A stretch of DNA of 64,000 bases from Ampelocalamus luodianensis (lineage: Eukaryota; Streptophyta; Magnoliopsida; Poales; Poaceae). The stretch covers positions 33,537,238 to 33,601,237 of the forward strand of contig CM070640.1 of the NCBI GenBank assembly GCA_036346255.1, given 5' to 3'. Position 1 is the first letter of the stretch. Each line of letters opens with the position of its first letter. This document shows, in pieces, positions 23,508 through 36,084 of the stretch. The notes under the pieces were generated by a model. The model did no database searches and was not told where the DNA came from. It saw only the letters and a list, made by a program, of their open reading frames with translations. The position numbers were made by a program, and so were the translations under genes.

Positions 23508-26500
23508 AAATGCAACATCCCAATTTCCTAAAGTTTAAACATCTTTTTATTAGTTTAGCTCCTTGGAAAAATTCGCCAAAGTTTTATTTGTATTTTAATA
23601 AAGCTTAATATGGACTTTCAAAAGAAAAATAGTTTAATATAATTAATACCAATATCAACTATTATCAAAAATATTTTATTTGGATTCTATGCACTTGGAT
23701 ATATTTTCTAGAATTTTTTCGAGTTCATTTGCTATTTGGCATTTTTTGTAATTTCTAAATTAGAAAAGCTATTAAAATCCCGGAAAATGCTTCGGGCTGA
23801 AATCCTTAAAACCTCAACCCATTTTCCGCTTTTGGCCCATTTTTCGCGCATGCTTTCCTTCCTCCTTCCCCGCTGCAGACCTCACTCGCCACCGCAGTAT
23901 GAGCCGTTTGTGACGCGACCACGTCTGAGTCGCACCTGCTGACCTGTGGACCCCGCCTGGCCATGTCATCATTGTCTTCGAACCGAACTCCTCCCTCTTT
24001 CCTTCGTCGCGCCGCCGTGTGAATCTACTTCGTCGTAGCCACCTCGGACTCTCTTGGTCGAGGGTGTTTAAGGGGAGGAAGAGCCCTTGGTCCCTGCATC
24101 CCAACTCAGCCGCCTTAGCCCCAGAGCGAAGCCCTAGCCGTAAGAATATGCCAAAGAAGCAAATCGTCACCGTGAACTTCGACGAGCTCCTTCTCCGCCG
24201 TCAGTGCACTTGGAGCGACGTTGTCGACACCTTCGGGATCACAAAACTGAGATCAATCTTGTCGCCACCTTCACATCGCCGAAGCTTTGCCGGGACCCTA
24301 GATCCGTCGAAGCCGAAACCTAGCCTCCGCCTAAACCTCACCGCCGGCTATCCTCGTCGTCCCTGAGCATCGATAAGTTCACCGTCAAGTTCACCATCGT
24401 CTCCTCTACCCGGCGCACCCCACCTTTCGCCTCGTCATAGCCCATATCGCCAGAACCCTTGGTTCCCAAGCCTTACCAGCGTCCAAGCTGACATGGCCAG
24501 CCACCTCCACGCCATGTCAACCCTTTTGCCCTTGTGTCACCCACGTGTCTGCCCGGTCAGCACCACGTGCGTGCATGCGTGGCACTCCCATCCCTAACCC
24601 AGATTCAAAATCACGTGGGCTTAGTCCACCGTGAGCCGTGTCTCTGCCATGTGGGTCCCACATGTCAGGAGATTTCTAATTTCCTTTTTCTTTTCAGCTG
24701 AAATTCCTTTGCTGACGTCAGCTGACGCAATTAATTATTTTTCCTTTAGAAAAATAATTCGAGTAAATCCATAAATTCTGATTTTTATCATTTTATGTGA
24801 TTTCAATCTTCTGAGAGCCTGTTCTCCTTCGTCCGAACTCCAATTCAGTCCGTTCAAATTCCTAAATTTATCTAAAATTGATCTTTTTCTTTTCGAGTTG
24901 GTTTTAATGTTTTGTATTTTATTTGAATTTCTTTTATATTTATTTGTTTTTTCGTCTATTATTTTCTCTCTCGTTAGACAATCTGTTTTACAGAGCAGGA
25001 GCAGAAGTCAACTTTGAAGATCCAAGTATGGTAACTGAACAAAGCCAAAGCCAAGGCAAGTCGTAGTCCTTTGATCATATTGAACCTATGTTTTCAAAGG
25101 TATATTATTTTATACAACTGCATACTATCTTTATACAAATTGTGTTGGGATTAGCTATTATCTATTGTCATTATGCCTCTATTGAATATTTGAATGCCAT
25201 GAGTCATTTGTCACCCTAGCTTGAATAATTTTAGTTGGACATATTTGTATCACCAACATGATATCATTCAGATGCTTAGTCAAGCTTAGTTACGATAGGT
25301 TTATTATCACATGTACAAATAATATTGAATTTGACTTAATGAGATATGGAATCGTGGTGGTTAACCACTGTTGTTAAAATTTGTGTATCATGATAGGGTA
25401 TGTCATTGGTTTTGGTTTAACAAAAATAATTTTTGCTCGGGCGAGCGGTTGTGCAGTGAGGGTGTGGATATAACACGTTGTGGGTTTGTGGTAGACTCGC
25501 CTGAGTAACTTGTCAAGGACTTAATCTTGTGAGCCATTGAACTGGGCCTCAATCGTACAACCACATGTCTGGTATAGGACGGACCTGGCCAAATAATTAG
25601 CAATGTCTTAATTTCGGTTTTGTCTTGGAAGTGTGAGATACAAGATAGACGTATACTTACAATGGCGCAAGAGGGGGGCCCTGTCTGGTCGGAAAGACAT
25701 TCAGTGTTGAAACCTTAGCGGGCAGAATTGGGTTAAGAAGGAGCTTTGTAAAGGCCTTATGATGATCACTTAAGTCGCACACCAAAGGAAGTGTGGCCAT
25801 ATTCTTTGAGTTAATTTATCTCTTGTGGGTAAAATTGTATAATCTCTGCAGAGTTAAAACTGTTTAAACAGCCATGTCCGCGATTATGGACATGTCCGGA
25901 GATTTCACACGAGAGATAAAGTTTCTTTATAAAATGTGTTGGAGTGTGAATGAGAAGTTCACTCGATGAATATAATGTTCGTTCGGTGAATGGGTGATTC
26001 ACTTGGTGGTTTGTCTTGGGAAGTGAATGGGGAATTCACTGGTTATTTCAAAGAAATTGTTATTTATTTATTTATTATTCTTTTCAATTACGTACTTCAA
26101 CCTATTATTTGTATTTATTGTAAATGCTGCTTTCTGCAAAAGAACCATACAGCTAACCTTTGTTTAAGCCCTGCATGAATATTAGTTGCATACATTTCCC
26201 CACGACTTGTTGAGTATTTTATGTGCTCACGACTTCAATTTCTGTGATTCAGTTGAAGAGTATCAGGCTGCTCAAGAGTTCTCCCAGGAGTACCATGAAG
26301 GCTTTGCAGATTAAGATGCGTTTTCCACTTGATTGCATGTGGGTATATTGATTGACCTTTCCAAGTTTCTTTCATTTCGCTACAAGAGTTTATTTGTTTC
26401 TTTAGCCCTACGTGACAAGTTAAGTAAACATTGATCGTAAGTCCCAGTTATTATTATTATTTGTTATTTTGAGATCTTTTTAGTTAAATCGAATAAATAG

Positions 26501-26594
26501 ATGGTATTTTGTCACTATTTCCTGTGTGAGCTAGCTACTGATCTGAGACTAGTTCAGAATATACAGAGGGTTCCTGAATCGTGTTTTTGGGTCC
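23508..26594. mobile_element. Insertion resembling a solo LTR, about 3.1 kb
   Basis: The block interrupts duplication copy B, and its borders were placed by comparison with copy A. It starts near TGCAACATCCCAATTTCC at 23511, which resembles plant gypsy LTR starts. Its layout is an AT-rich lead, a GC-rich leader-like part at 23800-24700, and AT-rich DNA to the right. No gag or pol domain and no second LTR were found. One ORF at 24019-24366 (MPKKQIVTVNFDELLLRR within it) has no recognised family. I found no clean TG...CA ends or duplication, so solo LTR is an inference. Confidence 0.45.
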
Positions 26595-27297
26595 CGATAA
26601 CTACTCCCCTCTACTCTCTATCCCTTTCCCTCCCTTGCTCTGTGATGTAAACTGAGGGCTATTGGTGTATGTGCATTCTGTGCATCTTGCTTAGTTCATG
26701 TTGTAAATTCAGATTGATAAAAATGAATGGGGCAAAATGGTGGGTTTAGTTAATGCTCTGTGATGGATACTAAGGGCTGGGGTTATTGATGTCGGACCTT
26801 TGTGCTTAGTGGGCTTACATGGTATGTGGTTTGGATGGGCCCAAATATTAGTTGGGGAAAGAGATGGGTTACCTCTGTTGGGCTTGATAGGTTCTGGGTT
26901 GAGGATGGCTGCGCCGGCAATGCTGGTGCTCTCCTCTTGTTCTTGTTGGTCAGATATCCTAGCCCTTGATGTCCAGATTGGTTGAACAATAGCTCCTCCC
27001 CGGCGACCTCTTCTTCCCCGGGCGACCTATTCCATTCCAAAACAAGACCAAATTAGTATACATGTGGTATATGTTGTGCATATTATTTATTTTAAATGCC
27101 TCGGAGAAATTACATGTGTATATGTGTAAATTCTGAATACAGACGGTTTATATTTCTCTAACTCTCCCTCCTCAAACAAGTTAAAATTTCTCTAACTCTC
27201 ACTCCTCCCCCGAGCTCGGCGCGCCTCCTCCCTCAAGCCCGACGCCTCCTCCCCGAGCATGAGCCACTACTCCTCCCCGAGTATGAGCCGCTGCCTA

Positions 27298-27400
27298 ATC
27301 TCTTCTCTATAAAGTCTCCAAGCAGTGGCTGCTTGTGCCTTTAAAACCAGCTTTTAAAGGCACAAGCAGCCACTGATTGGAGACTTTATAGAGAAGAGAT
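27298..27400. repeat. Long near-perfect hairpin, 49-bp arms, 5-nt loop
   Basis: The left arm, 27298-27346, starts ATCTCTTCTCTATAAAGTCT. The right arm, 27352-27400, is its reverse complement with one mismatch. The loop is CCAGC. It lies between a GC-rich block and the right subterminal repeats. If transcribed it would give a microRNA-precursor-like or siRNA-producing fold-back. Confidence 0.92.
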
Positions 27401-27720
27401 CATCACAAACGGTTTCATCTACAAATCATCTGTGATACATTAGATATCACAGACGGTTTTATCTACAAATTGTCTGTGATACAACAGCTATTGCAGACGG
27501 TTTTATCTACAAACCATCTGTGATACATTAGATATCAGAGACAATTTTATCTACAAACCGTCTATGATAGTTAACTATCACAGATGGTTCTGAGTTAATA
27601 ACCGTCTGTGATAGTATACATCATAGACGATTCGAAAACCGTCTATGATGACCTCGTATCATTACTGGCCCACAAACTCAGATGTCTCACGAAACCGTCT
27701 GTAATGACGTTTTTGAACCG
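27395..27720. repeat. Right subterminal repeat array of the CACTA element
   Basis: About ten copies of a unit like ATCACAGACGGTTTTATCTA or its complement occur in alternating orientation over roughly 320 bp, ending about 30 bases before the CACTA terminus. Confidence 0.8.
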
Positions 27721-27751
27721 TTTGTAAAGACTTTTTTCTGTACTAGTGACG

Positions 27752-28530
27752 GCGCCCTCCTCGTTCTCTTCCTCCTACTATGCCAACACAGACGACGCCA
27801 ACACCAGTGCGGCCGCGCTCCTACACCAACTCGGCGAGCTCGAGTGGACCGAAGCGCGACTGGTTGGAGCTCTGATTGGATCTCACAGGAGCTAGCGGCG
27901 AGAGAGGGGGAGACATGGCTCCGACGGTTCTCTCCCGGACAACGAACTCCGGCAAAGCGATCCATCGGATGGGGAGACAGAGCTACAAAAGTAAATAGAG
28001 AAAAAGGGTGGCAGAGACGGGAGTAGATAAAGTTGAAATTGTACTCTAGTTAATTTTGTGGTTGAAGAATGAGTGAGTGGAGTGGGCTCCAAGCGTCTGA
28101 TGTGTCCATAACTCTGGACGGCCGAGACGTATCATTATCCTGTTGTTTTCCTTTGAATCCGAATAGGAGTCTAGATTTTATTAGAGATAGAATCTGAATT
28201 AGAGATCAAATCTCTTGTAACGTGTCCATGTGCGTGCGTGCGTGGGGGTTAAATGCCGAGGCCTTAGGCCAGAGAAAGGCAGTCTCAAGTTATGAGTTAA
28301 TGACAAACCAGAAAACGTCACGGTTGTTGGTGGCACTAATTGGTTGTGTTCTTGAGAGAGATATTGCCGAGAGAGAGAGTTCCATCCTGTAGCTACCCTT
28401 GTGCGCAAGCAAGACATCCTGCTATTGGATTGTGCCGAATATTTCTACTACTGCCTTACAATTCAATCTATTAGATTAATCTGTAACTTTCGTCTCGGTT
28501 GCTTCTAATCCTTGCGGTTTAGTGCAACTT
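27752..28530. other. Flank between the CACTA element and the MULE, no gene assigned
   Basis: A Pro/Arg-rich open stretch at 27752-28026 resumes the GC-rich sequence that ends at 6389, so it is the old right flank of the CACTA target. The remainder has no recognisable feature. Confidence 0.45.
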
Positions 28531-29039
28531 GAGAGATTTTTTTTTTTTTGATTTGGCCCTGTAGCGTCACGTAATTGCAAATTTAGCATCCTCTGCAACG
28601 TATTTGCAATTATAGCCCCGTTCTGACCGCGAAAGAACCCGGTGGCGACACCTGCCACGTTCTGCGGTCTGTGAGTGCGGAAAGAGAGCATGCCCCGCGG
28701 AAATCCGGCCGAGCGTGGGACCGAAGTGACGAGCGCGGGAGGTACACCGGGTCGGCGACTTGCCGTGGTCGCCGAGCGCGGAATGCCGCCGCCTCCTTTC
28801 CGCGGTCGCCGGGCGCAGGAGGTCGGTGACCTTCCGCGGTCACCGAGCGCAGAAGGCAGCGCCGCGACGGCTCCGCCACGCGCTCGCCCACGCCTGCGAG
28901 CCCGCTACTGCTCCCGCCGAGGCGTCGCGTGCCACCCGCGCCCTGTGTCCTCCCGCGCCGGCGTGCGCGTGGATGGCCCGACGTGTGGCCGCCTGGTGGA
29001 CATAAAAATTGAGCCCGTTGCTCACTCGGCCGCTCCTTC

Positions 29040-30196
29040 TTCATTCATTTTTCTTCTATGAGCCACAGAGGAGAGACCGAGAGAGAAGAAGAGAAGGCGA
29101 CCGAGCGCAGAATCAAGATTTTCAATCCAAATCTGAAGGTTTTGCAATTGTATAAGTTGTAGATCGGCTTGCGAGCGTCAAGAAAAGGTATTTTTCGTGA
29201 ACATGCGACTACATTTTTAGGTAGTTGATTAGCATGTAATTAGCTTAGTGGTCATATAATTATTATGTAAGTATACATGTATATAATTATTTTTTTATTA
29301 CTGTTAATGGTTTCTTGATTGTGTAGAATATGTTAAGTAACCATGCTTAGTTGACAAAAATGTTTAGTTTATGTGAATATCATTGTTAGTTAATTAGCAC
29401 GTAAATATATTAATCCTTCATGCAGTAGAAATCATGTTAATGGACAAATTATTATAACCGGGATGGTGTGCATTATTACTGTAATGGTGAAACAAGTAAA
29501 CCGCTCAAAATCGTAGAGAACGACTATAGAAATGCCTAATGTGAGTAACAGGCTGTCTATAACTATGACATAGGTTGATATTGTATGGAAAAGAAGAGAT
29601 AGAGCTTGTAGGCACATGCATTGTACTGTCTGAGGGGAAGCTAATATAAATAGGTAGACTAAGACTAAGACACATGTGTAGTGCGACAGCATATAACAAT
29701 GTTGTAGTTATGTAATGCCGCGTGAGATGAAAGTAAATGTTGGTAGCATATTTTGAAACCATGAAAATATACAAATTATTTGAATTGTTTTTTTTAATAA
29801 AATAACATTGTGTAGTTATGCATTCCATTCGACCTAGTGGGACATTATTTAGTATTGAAATAGAAGTATGAAATACATTTAGGAAAGATTAATCAAGAGC
29901 AGAAGAAGTCACATAGCCAAACTACAGAATATATTAATAAATTTTGTTACTTGATTACCCATTTAAGTCCTGTGTTTTTATTTACAACTCCATATATAGA
30001 ATTGAATCCTGTAATACTCAACTAAATGTGAATTAGTAGGAGCAAAATTATTCCAATCTATTAAGATTCAAGTTTGATACTAACATCACATGGTTTCTTG
30101 ATACAGTAGAGTCCTTTCTGCTATTTTTGTCTATTGGTTAATACTCACGTAGTGAAGTGTATTTATTTATTTACGTTTTTCGTTTTGTGCATAGAA
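29040..30196 (+). other. Probable 5' leader exon and long first intron of the MULE transposase gene
   Basis: A GA-rich leader at about 29050-29188 is followed by a possible donor (AAAAG then GTATTT at 29189). AT-rich DNA runs to a good acceptor (GTGCATAG) at 30194, 24 bases before the transposase ATG. No protein family was seen in this interval. Confidence 0.4.
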
Positions 30197-30217
30197 CACA
30201 ACGTCGTCTTCCCGAAC

Positions 30218-32812
30218 ATGTCGATTCAAGACTTGTTCGTGTTCTATGGCGATGGTCTCGCACGCGATGGGCCGTGCACGAGTGGACTGTCAAATTGTGA
30301 CCGACCGAATCCGCACCAGTTCAAGGGCATGAGTCTATGCGAGCTAAGGAGGTGTTTGCGCTCGCGTCGATCGGGACACCGGAAGGAAGAGTTACGCATC
30401 GAGGCATTGTATGCCTCGGTGGTGGGTGATGAAAGTCAGACCCTTTGGCAACTTATGAAGGTGAGCAGTGACGCTTCGTGGACCAACTACATGGAGGTTG
30501 TGTGCAACCCCGCCGCGGCAATATACGCCAGGCCGATGGTGTATGTCCAGTTTGTGGAGAGGACAGAATCATCTGCGATGGGTGGTTCTGGTGGAGTTGA
30601 TGCAGACGCTGTTGTTGGCGGAGATGTGGGCGAGGAAGTGGGTGATGGAGACTTGAGGAGGCGTGCGGAGGCTTTCGAGCCCAACGAAGGCGTGGAAAGG
30701 TGGTGGGCAGCCCGTATTGACTGCCACGAATACCTTATCGAGCGAGTTGAAAGCGAGGAGGAGGCTGTGGATACAGCTAGTTCTGGAGATGAGCCTGATG
30801 GAGAAGTTGCTACGGGAGGTGTATTAAGTGGTGTTGTGACCACCGACGTTGCGTATGTCTCGTCTAGATTGGACGACATCGCAGTGACATCCCTAGTTCT
30901 GCCGCAGCCGGAGGAGGCAGGGCGGGGCTTCAATGAAGACACTCTGCTCTTAGGGCAGCGCTTCCCCAACAAGAGCGCTGCCTAGCATGCCATTGCCAGA
31001 TACGCCGTCAACATTAGCTGGACGTATCGGGTGCACATGTCCAACCCTGACACGTACATCGTGAAGTGTGTGATGGATCTTTCCCTGGCAAGGTTCGTGC
31101 GCAGCGGTTCAGGAGTGCCGCCACGGACTTCCGCATAACAGTGCTGAAGGATCACACATGTGAGCTTGCAGAGCCACTTCATAGGCACCGCAACTTGACG
31201 TCGTCATATATTGCAGAGCTGATAAGCCACCTCGTCGTAGGTGATGTATCTGTCTCGCCGAAGCTGCTTTTGGCAGATGTTGTCAATATGGTGGGCTTCC
31301 CGGTTGGATACAGTAAGGTGTGGCGGGCGAAACAGAAGGTCCTAGAGCGTATGTTTGGCACATACGAAGAGGCCTACGACTTTGTCCCAAGAATGTTATA
31401 TCAAATTGCAGAATCGAATCCCGGAACATTCATTGACAAGCTGGACCGGCTGCATCCTACGAAGGGGCCAAATTGTTTTATCCTTGACAGAGTATTCTGG
31501 GCCTTCCCAGCGTAGTAGAGGGTTCAAATCGCCGCCCCGCGGCCGCCGATGGACAACACCTTCCTCACTGGCAAGTACAAGGGCACCATCCTCACCGCGG
31601 TTGCAGCCGCCACGAATGACCAGTTACTACCCGTGGCCTTCGCGATTGTTGAGAGCGAGAACACGAGTAGTTGGTTGTGGTTCCTTTCAAACGTGAAGCG
31701 GTCGGTGGTTCAAGACCGCCCAGGTGCGCGCGTCATCTCGGACCGCAATGCAGGGTTGCTGTCCGCGTTTACAATGATGCAAAACGGGACGCAGCCGCCC
31801 TACCAGTGGAACGGCCTAACGAACCGATGGTGCATGAGGCATCTCGCGGCGAACTTCCACACAAGGTTCCGAAACAAGGACCTGATGAAGACCTTCAAGA
31901 AGCTATGCATGCAGAACCAAAGGCGGAAGTTCGACGCCATGTGGAGACAGTTGGACGAGGAAATTGGCAAGCATGTTAGAAATTCTCAGGACGCCGGGGC
32001 AGGGGAAGCGGCAAGCGGCTCCGTCAGAGTTGGGGAGTTCACGCAATGGGTAAACTCGCACGCACCTGACTTAGAGAAATGGTCTCTGCTGCACGACACC
32101 GGTGGTGCACGGTACGGAATGATGACGACCAACATTTCGGAGGTGTACAACGGTGTCCTCAAGGGTGTCTGATCCCTCCCGATCACCGCAATTGTTGAGG
32201 AGAGCCGAACTGCACCGTGGATACCGTCAATAGAGCCATGATGGCGAAGAAGCATATGGACGAAGGCAAGCAATTTTCGAGGTGGCGCAGCCTACATCGA
32301 CAAGAAGATCCAAAAGGCTCGCTCGCACATCGCTAGGACCATGGATGGCATCAAAAGAAGTTTGGGATCCGCCTGAGGCGTGGCGCATGTCACGGGTCAA
32401 GCTAGGTGAACGCAAACAAGTCCGCCGATCGATGATGAAGCATCCGCACTCGCAATAAGCCGCGGCTTCTTCACAAGCCGTGCTCCCATGTGTACGCGCG
32501 CGGCGCAGCTGTGGCGCCGTGCCCCGGCCAATACGTGTCCGAAGTTCTACGACATTCACCACTGTATGGCACTTGGAGTGCCAAGTTCAATTGCACGGGT
32601 GGATATGCATTACAGGACCTCGCCGGCACGTGAAGTGGTGCCGAACGACGCACTCAAGCAGTCGCGTGGCGACGACGATCCCACCCGCATCCGTAATGAC
32701 ATGGATGAAAGCCGCGTGGGCAATGGGCTAGGCGCCGAGATGCAGACTTTGCAAGACGACACATCGCTTTCGCCACCGCCCAAACAGTTCCGGTCAAGCA
32801 ACACATCGTAGC
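30218..32812 (+). pseudogene. MULE (MuDR-type) transposase, broken
   Basis: The start is MSIQDLFVFYGDG at 30218, soon after a splice acceptor. An N-terminal acidic region runs to about 30985, then a MuDR DNA-binding domain to 31515 (WTYRVHMSNPDTYIVK, AATDFRITVLKDHTCEL). The DDE-type catalytic domain at 31549-32170 has Asp in MDNTFLTGKYKG, Asp in VISDRNAGLLSA and the RWCMRHLAANF motif. A C-terminal SWIM-like zinc finger is recognisable near 32480-32500 (PCSHVYA) but shifted in frame. Lesions: in-frame TAG at 30983, a frameshift near 31066, TAG codons at 31513, a stop at 32170, and several shifts to about 32480. The last open part, 32488-32811, encodes an acidic tail. The enzyme would bind the MULE ends and cut them out. 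Confidence 0.85.
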
Positions 32813-32814
32813 GA

Positions 32815-33078
32815 CGAAGTTTCATCGCCATATGTATGCTAGATGTTTGTTGTAATGCGTTAGGCGTTATCATGTTGTACGTGTTGGAATGTGTCGGACA
32901 ATGGTTGTTGTCATATGTTTGTTGCCTATGTATGCTATATGTATGTTGTATATGTATGTCGGACAATGGTTCTTGTCATTTCTTTGTTGTGTATGTATGC
33001 TATATGTGTTGCTTTCATTTTGCTTTTTTGTATGTCATGTTTTATGTACACACTAACTTGTTGTTGTACGTACCTCAG
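32815..33078 (+). repeat. ATGTATGTTGT-rich spacer between the two MULE genes
   Basis: About 200 bp are built of irregular repeats around TATGTATGCTATATGT and GTCGGACAATGG (twice). They end in a splice-acceptor-like GTACCTCAG just before the next start codon. Confidence 0.6.
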
Positions 33079-33081
33079 GAG

Positions 33082-35583
33082 ATGGTGCAGCCTGCAGACG
33101 ACGTCGCGTACGAGCTGCTCGACCCACGGTGCGATCGAGGACACCGATGCCTCGCATGGTCATCCGGCATGGGCCCTCCGAGCTTTGTCCTCAGGAGTCC
33201 CAGAGCATCGCCTTTGACCCGCAGACGCCCCATTACTACGGACACCGGCTTTGCCCATTGCCCGCCGTTGGACCTGGACCACGCGCTTCCAGCTTGATGC
33301 GCCATCGTTGTCCGCGCCATGGACCGTTGGAGACCGAGACGACACCTTCCACTTCCGCAAGGCGATGACCATTACTTTGCGTGACGCCGCTATGTTTACG
33401 TGACTACCACCGCGGGTCATGCGCAAGAGTGCCACCGAGGCGACTCGGACCGAAGGTGCGATGGTCGAGCCGGTGACCCGATCCCGCAGAACATGTTAGG
33501 TGTGCCACATTCCTGGCTACGACGGTACACGGTCTGCCCCGTGGACGCGACCCAGCAGGTCATACGGACACACTTCCTTGCGTACCTGTTGTTCCTCTTT
33601 GGGCGGGTCTTGTTTCCACGACTCAGGAGATTGGGTGCACCTAGCTACATCCATCTTGTCGGGGCGTTGACGCCGCCCAAGAGGTGCCGCAAGACGCTGG
33701 GGCTCGCTGCTTTGCGCCACGTACCGAGGCTTGTGTGATGCCTCACAGCGCAGTACGGCCGGGAGCCGCCTCGCAGATGCCGCATCCTCTTGCACCGTGG
33801 TCGTGGAGCACTTCCTTGGCCGCCGTGCATTCGCATGGCCGCACCATTTCGCGCGCATCCCGAGTTTTACAGCGGGAGATGGCGCCGACCCCATTGAGGC
33901 CCACAATGGGCACTCGCTGACACGTGCTCGGCTAGGGTGGGCTAGGAGAGGCCGAGGCGTGTGTACCACGAATTCCACAACCAGCTCGAGACTCTTCACG
34001 AGGCTGAGGTCATATGCTTCCCATGGTCTACATAGTTCGTTGTGGACACAGCCCCTTATGGCTTGTCCTCTCAATGCAGTCAGGACTACGCATACTGGAT
34101 GACGACCTATCATCTAGTGTTCTCCCATATAGTCGAGCCGTACTCACCACAGCGGGTCATGAGACAGTTCGGGCTTTACCAGCAGGTGCCACCGCCTCCG
34201 GGACGACCTCTTGTAGCGAAGGCCCACAAGTATGTTGTTACTTGGTTTACTTGTTGGCTGCATCTCTTTTTTCGATTGCCTAACATCCAAATTCACCTGC
34301 AGGCAAACGAGGCAAGGGCGGAAGAGTGACGACTGGAGGGAGACACAACTACCGTGGACCACGCTGTGGGACGAGAGGACGGCGATCGACGTCGTGCAGG
34401 AGGCACGACCGTACGACGTCGAGACACACACTTCGTACTTGAGATGGCACGCCCGCGCACCAGAGCAGCTTTATCGTGCGGCGCCACGTCACTCCTACGG
34501 AGGTCACGCGCGCCGCCACAGACGAAAGCGTGTCCCGACACTCATCGTGCGCGACGCCAAGAGGAGACGGTGAAATATTCTTTGAAGTTTTTGCATGGGA
34601 AACACGCCTAACTTATTCTCGCTTTCCTTGCGGTGCGACCACCTTCGCAGATCAACACCGAGGTCGTCGCCGGTCTACAACGGGGAGGACCAAAGACTTC
34701 CACTCGCCTCCTAGCTATGCTCCAGCAGTCTATGACGACTCGGCAGCCGCAATGAGGACCATCACTTGTGGTCGGCACATTGACGAGGGCGGGCGACGAC
34801 GAACACCGAGGACAACCTCCTTCCCACCGCCTCGCCGCCTCTCCGCACCACCGCTCGCACCTCCTCCGCACCATCGCTCGCACGCCCATCGCACCGGAGT
34901 CGACGTAGCTACGCCGCTCTTCCTCCACGCGCCGCCTCGCAAGCGGTATGTCAATTACGAGTTCTTGTTCTAATCGCTTGCACGTGCCCTTATTTGTTAA
35001 GTATATCTCACTTCGCTTGTTCTTTCAAGACTTGCGACGTGATAAAGACTCGCTACCGCCGCCACAGGGGAGACATGTAACCGACTGCCGCCAGTCCACG
35101 AGGTGTGACTGCAGACAACGACCTTGACTCGCCCCAGCGCCAAGACGAGGTGTTGCCCACGTTCGCGCAAGGCGTCCAGCCAAACCTGTATGAGGGAAAC
35201 CCGTGGTTGGAGCAGTCGTTCGGAGCAAGCACTATGCACTATTTTGGCGCCGATTGCCCCGGAGCATCATCGTCCGCACAACCACATACACAGGTACGCT
35301 GTAACGTACTTAATTCAATCTTCCTGTTGCACGCTGCGGTAACTCACATAGCCCACCGAATTTGCAGGTCTGGAGTGACCAATTGGGACATGAAGGCCAA
35401 GGATCGCAGGATGAGTGGGTGGACGCTTTGCTCCAGCCTCGCCCGGCTCCCTATAATGAGTTCTATGTGACACCGCCTCCCACGCAGCAGTCCCACTACG
35501 ACTTTGGGGATGCACGCCACTCTCCTGACAAGTTCACATTCCCTTCGCAGCAGCTGCAGCGTCGGGGCAGGCGACGGAGGTAG
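33082..35583 (+). pseudogene. Plant mobile domain (PMD, MAIN-like) protein gene of the MULE
   Basis: It starts MVQPADDVAYELLDPR at 33082. PMD landmarks follow in shifting frames: QSIAFDPQTPHYYGH, TFHFRKAMTITLRDAAMF, YLLFLFGRVLF near 33580, the RGLCDASQ region near 33730, a Trp-rich part near 33800, and RQFGLYQQVPPPP near 34170. After a likely intron (GT at 34230 to CAG at 34302) comes EARAEEWRDWRE-like sequence ending KRRR at 34571. Later exons can be proposed at 35105-35293 and 35368-35583 (GT-AG intron between), encoding a Gln/Pro-rich tail ending RRGRRRR. PMD proteins occur in Mutator-type elements and as domesticated silencing factors. At least five frame breaks are visible, several next to CAG/CTG sites. 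Confidence 0.75.
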
Positions 35584-35725
35584 GGACCATGAGTTTTAGT
35601 GTGTTGTACTATTATTTCTTGTTCCTACCAATTACAAGTTCAGTTGTAATGAGATTGTAATATCTACTATTTACCTATGCATTGCAATCCTTCATCAATG
35701 GATCAACTGCCGTGTATCCTTGCAT

Positions 35726-35768
35726 TACACGGGTTAGGGTTTCGGTTTAGGGTTTAGGTTTAGGTTTA
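35726..35768 (+). repeat. Degenerate telomere-like TTTAGGG run
   Basis: About five units of GGTTTAGG/GGTTTCGG type occur in tandem. It is far too short for a telomere, and smaller traces lie at 36718 and 37062. Confidence 0.6.
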
Positions 35769-35784
35769 TGGTCAACTCGATGAA

Positions 35785-35982
35785 AGGCACACGATAAATT
35801 GAACATAATTGCATAAATAACGAGAGAGTACAGAGGTACAAACTTCTCTGGACGTGCCTAATGGTAGAAGGTGCCTCGTGCTACAGGCCCACGATACATT
35901 CAACATAATTGCGCAAATAAGGGGAGAGTACGGAGGTACAAGCTTCTCTGGACGTGCCTAATGGTAGAAGGTGCCTCGTGCT
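35785..35982. repeat. Tandem duplication, two units of about 95 bp
   Basis: Units start near 35797 and 35890. Both hold AACATAATTGC, AGAGTAC.GAGGTACAA and the block TTCTCTGGACGTGCCTAATG, ending GGTGCCTCGTGCTAC. Confidence 0.85.
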
Positions 35983-36084
35983 ACCCACATAGAGTGTTGT
36001 TCAGTGGGGCGCCTCGGACGTAGCTGGCCGTCGTTGTAGTGGCACGCACATATGCACCTAGGGTTCGCGCAACAGCATGTGAGA

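Larger units (their letters stand above)
6393..27748. mobile_element. CACTA (En/Spm-type) DNA transposon, non-autonomous, with nested insertions
   Basis: The left end starts CACTACTATAAAAGG at 6393. The right end, read on the minus strand from 27748, starts CACTAGTACAGAAAA. The 3-bp target duplication ACG flanks both sides (6390-6392 and 27749-27751). Subterminal repeats of AGACGGTT type crowd both ends, as expected for transposase-binding arrays of this superfamily. Without its two large insertions (9089-22050 and about 23508-26594) the element is about 5.3 kb. No CACTA transposase was found, so it should depend on an element elsewhere. Its cargo is an F-box pseudogene and an unknown 122-residue ORF. 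The inverted ends agree well only over CACTA and loosely after it; the target duplication and repeat arrays carry the call. Confidence 0.8.

Noticed and set aside
28610..29061. Frames on both strands after the MULE left end
   Set aside because: This is GC-rich terminal-repeat and leader DNA, with no domain and equal openness on both strands.
35726..35768. Chromosome-end telomere
   Set aside because: Only about five degenerate units lie inside a transposon, with coding DNA on both sides.
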